A stretch of 64,000 nt of DNA from Balanoglossus misakiensis (Eukaryota; Hemichordata). Below the pieces are notes generated by a model. It was not told the DNA's origin. It saw nothing but the letters and a program-made list of their open reading frames with translations, and did no database searches. Shown piece by piece: positions 19,111 to 29,206 of the stretch. The DNA lies in the NCBI GenBank assembly GCA_040954595.2, contig CM082582.2, positions 2,356,001 to 2,420,000 on the forward strand, read 5' to 3'. The translations under genes were made by a program, and so were the position numbers. Every line of letters begins with the position of its first letter. Within the stretch, counting starts at the first letter, position 1.

Positions 19111-21180
19111 ATAAGGCTGGGCAAATTCAAAATTATGTTTGACGTCAGCGCGCGCCTAGGTTTACGAGAAATTTCGCAAATACAAACAAATATGCAAATG
19201 AGGTCAAACGGGGTCATTGATGTCATATGTCTGTTCGTCTCACTATGTCCTCCTATCGACCGTGGTTGTTGCATGACGAGAACGTGTCGTCTGTAGGTTT
19301 CAAAGTCGCCTGTGGGTAAAATTGGAGAAAGATGGCAAAAGATGTTCATAAAACGAGAGTACGCGAAATTATAAGTTGCAGAGTTACACAGAACAAGAAG
19401 GTGGCAATAGATTGGTATGCCTTCGAAGTCAGTCCAAATGACAGCTTCGCTGCGCTGTACAAAGGGCTAGTTCTCCTTAGTCAGACTAAACACGATCGGT
19501 TCAAAACAAAAATTGCAAAAGATGGCAGAACGTCTTGTTACCTGTTACAGTCGGAAAAATGTGGTGAAGGTGAGAAGATAGAGGTGTGTCCACGATTGTC
19601 TATCGCAAAAACGTGTGATCGGTTCCACAAGTATTACATTCTTTTTGATGTAAAATCAAAAGGAGAGGAAAATACCAACGCTGACGTAGTGCAAACTCAG
19701 AAAGATGTTAATAGACCAGTCAGAATTATGGAGGTACCTCCATGGTCAGAATGAAAGGTGATTTCAAGGCTGTCCATGTGATCCAAGGTTAGTAAAACAT
19801 TATTTTATTTACAATTTTGTTGTATGTCAGTGAATAAATGTTGTGTATGACCATACTGCAGCCCAGAACAAGTTGTCTGAGCCAATTTGTTGCATTCCAC
19901 ATATAGACTGAAAACAAATTTGCTAAAATAAATTTTGTTTGAGTAGAATTACAAACTCTGATTTTTGTATCATTTAGTAGCACAGAACTTGGCACTATTC
20001 TGTTATAACTCTACAGCTTTGCCTTCTGTAGTGTTGGCCTAAGTAAGTACAGTTTATGCTGTAGTACCTGTAAAGTCATGTAAACATCCATTTAATTTAT
20101 ACTTTTTTCTTTGCAAAAGATCCTGTTCCGGATGAAAGTGGGGACCACTTTGAAAGGTTTACAGAAGTCCAAGGCAGACCAACACGTGAAATTAATTGCC
20201 CCAGCAGAAAGGGACTGGTACTTGATGCAGAAAACACCAACTTCAGGCTGAGTGGTGAAAAGTTGGAGCTGTGGACTGGTGCCCTGCATAGATTGCAAAA
20301 AGCCCGGGTATGGTAAAGCATTGTATACAGTACTATATTGGACATTTTAATATCCATTGTAAATTGGATATTCCTTTCTCATTTGTCAATTTACCACACT
20401 GCAAGCCATACAATGTAGTAAATAATGTGTATTGTGAAAAAGTGAAGAGAAAGGGACTGAACCTCGTACACTGAGACATTAACAGTGTCTTGTTATGTGT
20501 TTTCTATGTATATGTACATGTATATTAAAAAATTAATACAACTAAGACTTCTCTGTTTTTTATTTCTCTTTGATAGGTGTATTTATCTGCAAAGAGGCTT
20601 GATTCACAGCAAAAAAAACAGCAACTTCAGGTATTCCTAGATGATGGTCTTTATACCTGTGGCGGGGTACTAGTAAAACCAAGTCATCCTCTCTATGGAA
20701 CGTGTGTTGTGAGCCAGAATCAGAGTTAAATTTGTTAAATTTTCAACTGTTAAATTTTCAACAGTTCCACTTCGCCAGAAAATGTTGTGTTTTGACTGTT
20801 TTCATGAGCAAGTTGTACAGAACTGATGGACTTCATCAAATGGAAATTGTGACTGTCAAAATGTTTGGCTGAAACTTTTTTCAATAAAATTGTTCAACTG
20901 ATATATGCGTATGTGCATTAATATTGAATTTACTGTTTACTCAGTATCTTTGAACGTGACACTGTAAACGTCTGTGGAATAATTTAGATGTAAAATATGT
21001 TTAAAGTTTAAGGACAAGGGTTTTCTTCAATGGATATTTGCTTTCAATTTCTCATAATATCTCATTTGCATATTTTGGAATATGTAATTAGTTTGTTTTG
21101 TTGACCACCCCCCCCCCCCCTCATAGGTTTTGGGGTCTTGGGGTGACGTCAAACATAGTTTTGAATTTGCGCAGCCTAAT
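19111..21180. mobile_element. Candidate TIR element carrying a three-exon gene
   Basis: The left flank at 19111 (ataaggctgggcaaattcaa, then atgtttgacgtca) and the reverse complement of 21180 (attaggctgcgcaaattcaa, then atgtttgacgtca) are inverted copies. Similarity continues to the tatgcaaatgag motif, about 95 bp in all. They bracket the gene at 19332-20729. Target duplication is not resolved. If the pairing is genuine, this is a 2.07-kb DNA element whose only gene has no recognisable transposase motif. Confidence 0.6.
19332..20729 (+). CDS. Three-exon gene of unknown function
   Basis: Exon 1 starts at ATG 19332 (MAKDVHKTRVREIISCRVTQ) and stays open to 19754. It contains CPRLSIAKTCDRFHKYYILF, a Cys/His cluster. 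Exon 2, after tttctttgcaaaag at about 20119, encodes PVPDESGDHFERFTEV and LDAENTNFRLSGEKLELWTG up to cgg/gtatgg near 20308. Exon 3 from about 20578 encodes VYLSAKRLDSQQKKQQLQVF and GGVLVKPSHPLYGTCVV, with a TAA at 20727. The exon 2-3 join is in phase. The exon 1-2 join is not clean: the only GT donors before the stop have phase 0, whereas exon 2 needs phase 1. So exon 1 may be frameshifted. No family recognised. Confidence 0.5.
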
Positions 21181-21739
21181 AGAGAGGTTCGTCTACACGT
21201 TATACACGAACGTGAACGCGCAACGTCACGAATTTCTGTTATGACGTCATCAAGTTTTGTGTAAAGTTTGACGTTCACATAAAAGACCGCGTTTTTACAT
21301 GGAGATAGATGTTTTCACGTTAGTTGCGAACGTGAAAAGTTATTCTCATTTTGGGCAACAAAAATTCATATTATCTACGAAATATGTGTATGCCTTGTTT
21401 TTTTGTGCGCAGAACGACACGGGCGGTAAATCTTGCATGTAAGCTAATTGGTCACTCAATGTAAACCAAATGACATCATCGCATTCTAAATAAGAAAATA
21501 GAGGCGTGAAATTCCCGCGATGGGATGTGGGAGTGGTTTTGAAGGAGTATGAATATTCATAACCAAGCTTTGTTAATTATATCATCCAACCACTGGCGCC
21601 CGTCAACATTTGATAGATCACTCGTTATCCATTCGTTACTAAGCGACCCTGATCGTAGCCGGGGCTACTATCTTTCAGCTCAGCATGACATTGCTCGACT
21701 GTTGTATTTTAGATCGACGCCCTGGTCTCCGGGCTACTG
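20730..21739. other. Spacer with a GC-rich inverted motif
   Basis: Contains the right TIR of the preceding element, a C-run (21107-21121), and at 21190-21345 repeated cgttatacacgaacgtgaac / cacgttagttgcgaacgtga words. These look like the terminus of another repeat. No gene seen until the recombinase remnant. Confidence 0.4.
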
Positions 21740-22719
21740 AATATGAGCCAGCGACAATGCACAGTTTCCTGAATTCAATCGACAGACTATTACGTGAAAA
21801 TAAATATCAGTGGAATATTAAAACGGATGCTCTTTTCGAGGGCGCTAGACGAGTCTTCGCTGCTAAAAGAAGAACCTAAAAGCTATGGGCTAGGGCAACG
21901 CACCCAATAAAACCGAGCCACTAACTGCCGACGACGTCGATGCACTTTACAATACTGGACAGCTTGGTATGCATCGCCCAGCAGCACTTCAGAATACCGT
22001 GTGGTGGTTTCTAACAACCCAGTTCGGCCTACACCATGGAACTGGGTGATATTGTCGAGGGCACCGAAGTCATCGATGGCGATATCGTGAAATATATCGA
22101 ATACAACATCGAGAGACAGACAATAACAAGACAAGGAGAAAACCCACGAAACACGAGAAAAATAAAGCCCAGAATGTACGAAAATAAATCAAACCCAGAA
22201 CTGTGTCCGGTTGCAGCTTTTAAGAAGTTTACCGAAATGCGTCCAACGTCAATGATGGCTGCCGTTAGTCCAGTTTACCTCGCCGTAAATCACAAATACA
22301 ATGCATCTGACGAGAACAACTGGTACAAGAATCAGCGACTGGGCATCAACTCCCTCAGAGGCCTGATGAAAACTATGGCACAAGCGGCGAATCTTAGCAG
22401 TAAGAAAACGAACCATTCAGCTCGGACGACCCTAGTTACAGAACTGAACAACGTGGATGTACCCTCGACTCATATCATGCAACGGACAGCACACAAGAAC
22501 GTCAACAGCATCACTCACTACGCCACAGTGTCACAGAAACAACAGCTAAAAATGTCCTCCATCATGAGCAACATGAAATCGGCCCCATCGTCAACTAGGC
22601 CTAACCCGCAAACGGACACAACAACTGCACAGTCATCAGATGACACCCGTAATGTTCATTCAAGTTCACTGTTTGGCCCTGGTCAAACGATAACGGGCGG
22701 TACATTCACTTCAGTATAA
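21740..22719 (+). pseudogene. Crypton-type tyrosine recombinase remnant
   Basis: The conserved C-terminal catalytic part is open from 22036 to 22719. It has NIERQTITRQGENPRN, LGINSLRGLMKTMAQAANLS, TNHSARTTLVTELN (second catalytic Arg), RTAHKNVNSITHYATVS (His and nucleophilic Tyr) and a QQQLKMSSIMSN-like helix. This is the DUF3504/Crypton pattern of the KCTD1/ZMYM/QRICH1-related recombinases. Upstream pieces (ALFEGARRVFAAKRR, GLGQRTQ, LTADDVDALYNTGQLG, NTVWWFLTTQFGL) lie in different frames with stops. A lesion falls right after FGL, where the first catalytic Arg should be. The element is therefore dead. Cryptons have no TIRs, and I cannot see its ends. Confidence 0.9.
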
Positions 22720-22733
22720 ATATCAACCAGCCA

Positions 22734-22825
22734 CTGAGATCAAACATGGGCGACAACGCATCGCAATATAAGCCAATAAGAAAACGGATTTATGTTATAG
22801 ATTCGGACAGTGACTCTGAGTGTTA
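22734..22825 (+). other. Acidic tail remnant after the Crypton
   Basis: A second small frame encodes MGDNASQYKPIRKRIYVIDS followed by a Ser-Asp repeat and a stop. It may be the displaced C terminus of the Crypton protein. Too short to be certain. Confidence 0.35.
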
Positions 22826-22934
22826 AATGTTGAGTGAACTGAGTTTCATATTTAGGGGTTGCCTGTTCAAGTGTTCACACTATATTTCATATTAAAGCTA
22901 GGACTGTTATGTTTGTAAGTTCAGTATTTCGCCG

Positions 22935-23085
22935 TTAAGGGCCTGGTCAGAATTAACAGGGGGGAAGGCCGGTGCGATTTGGGGGAGGGTCACCATTTCT
23001 CATGCAACGGTTTGGGGGAGGGCCGCTACATTTTGGGCACTTGTCAAGGGGAGGGTCACTAATTTTTGTGCAAGGATGACACCGA
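22935..23085 (+). repeat. Degenerate G-rich tandem repeat
   Basis: Three to four imperfect copies of a unit around gggggagggtcac-att-tg-gcaa (about 22975, 23025, 23055). Low-complexity, non-coding. Confidence 0.6.
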
Positions 23086-23363
23086 AAATGTTTCAAATTT
23101 TGAAGTGTTACAGAGAAATACTGAAAAGAGACTTGCGCTCATAGGCACTCATGTATGGATATATTGACATCCCTTGTACTACAAAATACACCACACAACT
23201 CACAAAACATACACATGTACCAGTATGTGATCTTAAATATGAATATATGAATACAAATCTTTAATCAGAACAAACACAATCATAAAAGAACTTATGTAAG
23301 AAATGTACTTTTCGCAAAAATAACTTAATACATAAATATACAGTTTTTTTATGAAAAGGTGAC

Positions 23364-23515
23364 GTCCGAGTCCATTTGTATGTGGCAGAGATTATTGATG
23401 CTTTCTGCATATTGTCATTGTGACGACTGCGCTGGGGTGTCCCCATCTTGCTCTTACAATGTGACAACATGCACAATGCCTCAATAATCTCTGCCAAATA
23501 AAAATGGACTCGGAC
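23364..23515. repeat. 35-bp inverted repeat beside the SAM/coiled-coil ORF
   Basis: gtccgagtccatttgtatgt... (23364-23398) pairs with 23481-23515, with three mismatches and an 82-base loop. It sits 38 bp downstream of the stop of the minus-strand ORF 23553-24491, so it would fall in its 3' UTR as a stem-loop, or represent a MITE that supplies the end of the transcript. Confidence 0.7.
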
Positions 23516-23552
23516 GCTGCCACCTAGCCAATAATAAGACACTTCGGTTTAT

Positions 23553-23637
23553 TTATACTAGTATGCTGTCACCGCTATTAAAGTACTCTTGATGGTCACC
23601 ACTCCCCTCCTCTTCCTTTTCCTCATCCACCCTCCCC

Positions 23638-23669
<32 letters not shown>

Positions 23670-24491
23670 GTTGTCATCATTATCATCATCAGCATCACAG
23701 CTGTTGTAGTCATTGTCACTGTGAAAGTTTATGGCCCAGTCTTTGTGGGACAAGCAATCTGCGATTAAATCAAATGCACCATTTGTGATTTTGCTTTCAC
23801 TTTTCAGTAATTTTATGTATTTCACATCTCTTAGATATAGTCTTCCGACACCTTCAAAATGAATTTTGTCATCTGTGATGACAGAATTATGTATGTCACA
23901 TGATGGGGCAATAATACTAGCTACTCTCCTTTTGCCAGCATTATCTCTGTTTTCTCTACGTTTCTTAGCTAGCCTCCTATTTGGTTTCTTTTTACGTTTA
24001 ATACTTGTGTGCTTCATGTAATGAAAAGAAAACATTTCATGTACTTTCTGCTTCCTGTCCTTCAACTTTATTTCTAACTCTTCAATTTGCTTATTCAACT
24101 CTTCAATTAAAGTTAAACATTTGGTGTTGAAATGGACGGCACACTCGTGGCCAGATTTTATTTTTCCATTTTTTGTATAGCATTGCTGGGTATCAGAAAG
24201 AAGTTTATCTTTCTCTTGTTGAAGAGATGTTTTGATTTCTCCAACTTTATGTTCATTCTGTTCTATAATTCTGCTGTGATGAGGTTTTAAAATCTCAGAA
24301 GCAAGAACGACACCAAAAGCTGCTGGGTTGTTAGTGCTTGTCACTTTCTCCACGTCATTTTGGAAGCGCTCAAATTTCATTTCCAACTCGTATTGACGCC
24401 GTCCCTCTTCATGAAACTTCTTGCAGAAGTCTCTTGTGTTTTTGCTCCACTTAAAATTTGCTGAGTAAAAGTCTGGTAAGACCCGGTTCAT
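23553..24491 (-). CDS. Coiled-coil, basic and poly-Asp protein downstream of a SAM exon
   Basis: 312 codons, MNRVLPDFYSANFKWSKNTR onward. The central region is a long coiled coil (IEELNKQIEELEIKLKDRKQ) followed by a strongly basic patch (KRKKKPNRRLAKKRRENRD), a likely nuclear localisation or nucleic-acid-binding segment. A beta-rich stretch (KIHFEGVGRLYLRDVKYIKL) follows, then a poly-Asp/Glu tail encoded by a (atc)n microsatellite at about 23640-23670. The ATG overlaps the stop codon of the SAM exon frame (ATGA, 24488-24491). It is thus either a second cistron or the rest of one protein after a one-base shift. No family recognised. Confidence 0.6.
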
Positions 24492-25454
24492 GAAGACTGC
24501 CCGCTTTGTTTACCATTAGGAATATAACCATATTTAGGTTGCATCCACGGTTTCTGCTTGCTGCTCTCACCTGCACCTGACTTGGATTGGCTGGGTTGGA
24601 GAAATGACTCCTTGCTGGGAATTGGGTGTTTCAGAATGCTCCTTTTGAACCTATTGAGTCGCTTTATTTCAATAGACAGTCCTGAAATCAATAAAAATAC
24701 GGATAAAAGGCTAAATGACTACATACAAGTTTACATGGGTATTTTATGCACAAGGCAAAACATCAGTCAATATCCCAATACATGATATATGATATTTGAT
24801 TTATGCATTATTACAGAAAAGCCAAATTTAATTCTTAATTGTTGTCTATCAAACGAGTATAAAAGTATAAAAGCAGCCTGCATTTATTTCTAATATCTGT
24901 TGATGCAATTTTCAGGGATATAAATTTGAAAGAAATGGTCATCTCTCATTGCCACTAGCTATTGCACCTGTGATTCAGAGCACTTTTTTCCATAAAAAAT
25001 AATGTACAACTAAGAATAGATGCATTTTTTTAATCGGCAGATATTCTAGATCTAAGAGGTATATAACATTTTTCAAACTGGGTAGAAATATTGTTTATAT
25101 TAAACCCGAGCTACAATTTCATCTGAGTTTTAAACGCTAAAAGCTATCGTAGACGTTACGGTAGGTGTCAAAATTAAAGTTCCGGTCAAAGTTGCAGGGC
25201 GATGCATGAAAACACACACACTGCCTGTCTGATTACAGGCAGCGACTGACTCCGCAGCCGCAGACAGAGCTGAGATGAGATGAGATTCCACACTTACCAA
25301 TATCTTTAAGGTCGTCGTCATCAACATCAACTAGATGCTTTGCTTTTTGAACACCGGCGTCTAAAAAATATTGCGTGTAATTGTGCAGGTCACACATTTG
25401 CAAGAAATCAGCAATGTTGCTCTCATCAGATGTTGGCTGCTCTTCCACTGCCAT
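24488..25454 (-). CDS. SAM-domain protein, two exons
   Basis: Exon 1 is 25454-25298 (ATG chosen for its atcatgg context) and exon 2 is 24681-24488. The join gat att g/ga ctg is in phase and completes a sterile alpha motif: IADFLQMCDLHNYTQYFLDA, a GVQKAKHLVDVDDDDLKDIG turn, then LSIEIKRLNRFKRSILKH. SAM domains mediate protein-protein or RNA contacts. A Ser/Gln/Pro-rich linker follows, with a TGA that overlaps the next ORF's ATG. Intron ends are gtaagt and ttgatttcag. It is divergently transcribed from the transposase-like gene, 241 bp away, suggesting shared regulation. Confidence 0.75.
24682..25297 (-). other. Intron of the SAM gene
   Basis: 616-bp intron with a GTAAGT donor and a TTGATTTCAG acceptor. 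No other gene seen inside it; mostly AT-rich. Confidence 0.7.
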
Positions 25455-25695
25455 GATGACACTATGGAGGTACACGTGTGTAGAATGTTATGATGGGAAG
25501 TTCACCTCTTTTCCGAAAGCTCAAGATTTAAAAAAAAATATTTCACAAAACGAAAATTAAATTACATTTCAGTGATAAAAAATCACATAATACTGATTTT
25601 AATGCAAAAATGCCACCTTTGGTGTGAATGTACCAAGCGCGCGATAAATTCCCGCGATAAATACACACGTGACCTTTTTACTGTTCAAAATCAAA
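25455..25695. promoter_or_regulatory. Bidirectional promoter region between divergent genes
   Basis: 241 bp separate the two ATGs. It includes gcgcgcgataaattcccgcg with the repeated word cgcgataaat (about 25640-25661) next to the right-hand start. No TATA box at a standard distance is convincing. Inference from position. Confidence 0.5.
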
Positions 25696-28600
25696 ATGGC
25701 TGATGTCGCTCTCGGTCCGTCTTCTAAAGAAAGCGAGAAAGATCGCGTCAAGTTGACATTTTCGGAGAGGAGAAGTGCCTCGCGGAAGCAGTCCAAGGTT
25801 GGTGGCGGGTACGAACGTGTATCACAACAAACGTGTAAACCGGAACAATGTGAGGAGAAGCTCGAGGCACTCTTGGACGTGCACAGAAAAGCGCCCGAGA
25901 AACAGAAAATCGTCCAAGGCCTGCTGTATGTTGTACACCAATTGATGGTGAGAAGTGATTTTGATGGAAAGGTGAAAGGGTATTTACGCTGCAAAGATGT
26001 CTATGGACTGTATTGCGGATTTTTTGAAACTCAGCCAACTGAACATGAATTCCGTGACCAACTGCTACATCCTGACCACGTACTCAATGTAACAGTTGTC
26101 ACACTGGCAGGGTGTAGATATATCATACTCAATAACAGTTTTGTTAGCTTTACTGATTTGTTCGTAGAACTAGAACATGCTACAGATCGCAAAGATACTG
26201 CAAGATTTCCTTTGACAATCGAATCCCTGCATGATATCATTGCAACCATGGACACAGAGTATGATAAATCTGTTGTGAAAGCTGTTCTTTTTGCATCAAA
26301 CTCAAGAAATGACATGCATATGCTTGGAGTAAAACCAAACAGAGCTGTACAGTTTCTTTCCAAAGTGTTAGTTTCTGCAGAAGAATTCAAAAATGCCACT
26401 GAAGCAGCCCAAGATGTCCTTGTTCGTAGGGTGAAGGAAAAGATTAACAAAATAGTACAGCAAATAGAAGATGTTGATGCCAGACTAGACAGTTGTAGTT
26501 TGTCTGATAAAAGAAGAAGTGATCTATGTGCAGAGAGAGATTGCTTAGAAAAACGAAAGCGGGAATTAGCATTATTGTTAACTCCAGAAGATAAAAGTAG
26601 TAGGAGACGAGCCCTGCAATCTAAGAAGCGGATCGCTCAAACATTGCTGGAAGAAAATCGGGTAAAGCGTAGAAAGCTTGGAGGAGGTGCACCTCGCCTT
26701 CTAGATACAGAGGATGAACTTTTCATCGCAAAAGCTGTTGAAGAAAAAAGTACAGCACATGGGCGAAGACATAATATTACACTTTACTCTCACCACCGTG
26801 TTAAGAAGAGACATTTTCTGTCCCTAGCGAATTACATGCTGCTCCAAAGGGGAAAGAAATTAATCAAATCAGCAACAACAGTTCTTAATAGAGGCCGTCC
26901 TCGAAATGTACGATCCATACAGGCAAACGCACACATGGGGAAGTCCTTGTTTTGTGCCAGACAGCCACCAAAGACTGAGCTACATTCAACGGAGTCCACT
27001 CATCATCAGAGGGCACATGTGAAGAATGCTAAATTTAATATGTTTAGCGATTCGGAATGGTCAAACAGCCTTATGATCAGTATGGATGATAAAGCTTACC
27101 TAAGACCAGGAACTGATGGTGAGTAAAATTTTGTTGATTCATGGATTAAGGGCCCAGGACAAGAAACAGTCCCTTTCCAAACAGTCTCTTCTTTCAAATA
27201 GTGAAAAACCCATATGAGCTATATATCATTGGAAAGCATGAAGCTGTGTGACATGAAATGTAATCAGTTTTTGTCTTCTGTTTTGGTTTAATAGTTGGAG
27301 CAAGAGATGTTAAGAAAGGTGTAATCTATGATGTTACAAACCCGGAAAAACAGAACAAACTCCCTCAACATGATTTTAGTACGCCTGAAGTACATGTCAC
27401 TCCGACCTCATTCCGCTTCATCTCTGCCAAAACTGTAACTGTTGAAGGTAAGTGTGATTAATGCACTAGTTTGCTGAATATACTTAGTACAGATATCTAA
27501 ATTGCCAAATATAAAAATCCAAAACATTGTTCACATATGTACTTCTTGTACACTTGGGAAATGAGTAATTTAATATAGGAATTGACCAATCAGAATCAAC
27601 CTGTCTTTATGAGACCTTTTTACATTATCTCCTAATTTTCTTATTCCCTTATAAGGAAATAAAGAACTTGTCAATTAAAAGGATCAAACTGTGGTGGTGA
27701 TTCGACCTAAACATTTCATTGGGAGCAGTGGAAGTGTCTGGGCCTCTGACTACTTGATGTTAAGGTAACATTCTAACAATACCAAAGTATGATTAAATTT
27801 TGAGTTTTGTATAGTTGTTGAACAGATACATATCCTGCCTTACAAATACTAAGTGTGGAGCTACTTCCATACATTTTGGTTTGTAGGAGAGAAGAGCCTG
27901 AGCTTTTTGAGAAGCAACAAGGACATTCTTCAAATAACCAGGCTTTGAAGATTTTCTATGCACAAGTCCATGATACAGTCTTCCACTTTAAAGGTAGGTT
28001 TGCTCTGCCACTGAAGCAATTATTATTAAATACCCTAAGTCTTGTTTTTTTGCAAAAATAAATAGTTTTTGAAACAAGTAGGCAGGACAAGTCAAAACAA
28101 AAGTTTTTTTCAGTATTTTTGTTGTGTCTTTCAACTACGCTGGATCCCTGAATCATGATCAAATACCCAGTGTATAGATTCTCAACACAACCTATATGAA
28201 TATAATTACCATTGTTATTGTTGTAAATTGTTTTCTAATCCAGACTAGAATTCATTTGTCAACAATAACAGTGTCATTTCACATATACAGGTTATGTTGA
28301 GAGTGAGAATACTAGGCATTTGAGCATGATCTAGAGAAACGTAAAGCTGATATACACAGATCCAAAATACTGAAAAAAATAGCCAAAGTTACATCTAATG
28401 TCCCTTTAATTAATGCATCTTATTGTACCATAGTCCCCTTTGTCAGCTAAAGAGGACAATCCTGTTGGTGATTATCCATCCTTTAGTTATGCAGTTCAAT
28501 TCATGCTTTATAACTACTTTTGTTTATAGATACAACTGTACAAGAAGATGTTGAATGTGTGACAACTGATCAAAAATGTGTATTTCGCAAATATGAAGGT

Positions 28601-29197
28601 GACAGGCTGGCTTGGTTGCATCATCATTTGGAGCAGGCATGGACAAGATTGGATGAATATCTGAAAAGAAGACAGGAGGAGAGTTCATCAGATTTGCTAG
28701 AGCCAGTGAAACAGGTTATCCAAAATGCAGAGTTACTGCTGGGAGAAATAAGGTGCATTTGTAAAATTATTTAATGAGTTCAGTCATTGGCTCTGTTATC
28801 GAACCCTGATGTTGAATATCACAGCAAAACATTACTGTCAGATTTCCCCTTTTGGAAAAATGGAACTATCGCTTTTAGTCACTTTTGAATGCTTATCTTA
28901 TTTGTTATCTTTTACATTTCAGGACCATTAACAAAGATGCCCTTTTTGTTGGTTTGACTGGCTTGATTGACATATGTGATATTATCATACAGAAGCTCTC
29001 TTTTGTTCAAGCACCTATGTATGGCAATATTCTCAAGACGACTGATGCAAGACAAGGTGTTGGTGTCAGCAATGTGGAAGTGAGATATAGAGATGCTGAA
29101 CTTATACGAATTCATGGAACTGACCACATGATACGACTACACAGAGCACCTGGGGATTCTGGTCAAAATGAGGCAGAAAGATTAAATGCTGCAATAG
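25696..29197 (+). pseudogene. Six-exon transposase-like gene, unclassified
   Basis: Exons 25696-27118, 27295-27447, 27656-27764, 27887-27993, 28530-28752 and 28923-29197; all GT-AG, with junction phases that agree throughout (about 763 codons). The start is the ATG in aaaatggctg. The N-terminal half has a region of unknown fold, a coiled coil (about residues 245-295, EKINKIVQQIEDVDARLD) and a basic block. Around residue 470 SLMISMDDKAYLRPGT resembles the first-Asp motif of DDE transposases (S-x-DDKA-x-x-x-G). Exon 6 has HGTDHMIRLHRAPGDSGQNE then AERLNAAIG, which could hold a catalytic Glu. Exon 3 carries an in-frame TAA at 27676-27678 (otherwise open), and the last donor runs straight into the satellite. 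The copy is therefore probably dead or truncated. The DDE assignment is inference. Confidence 0.65.
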
Positions 29198-29206
29198 GTA
29201 AGCAGT

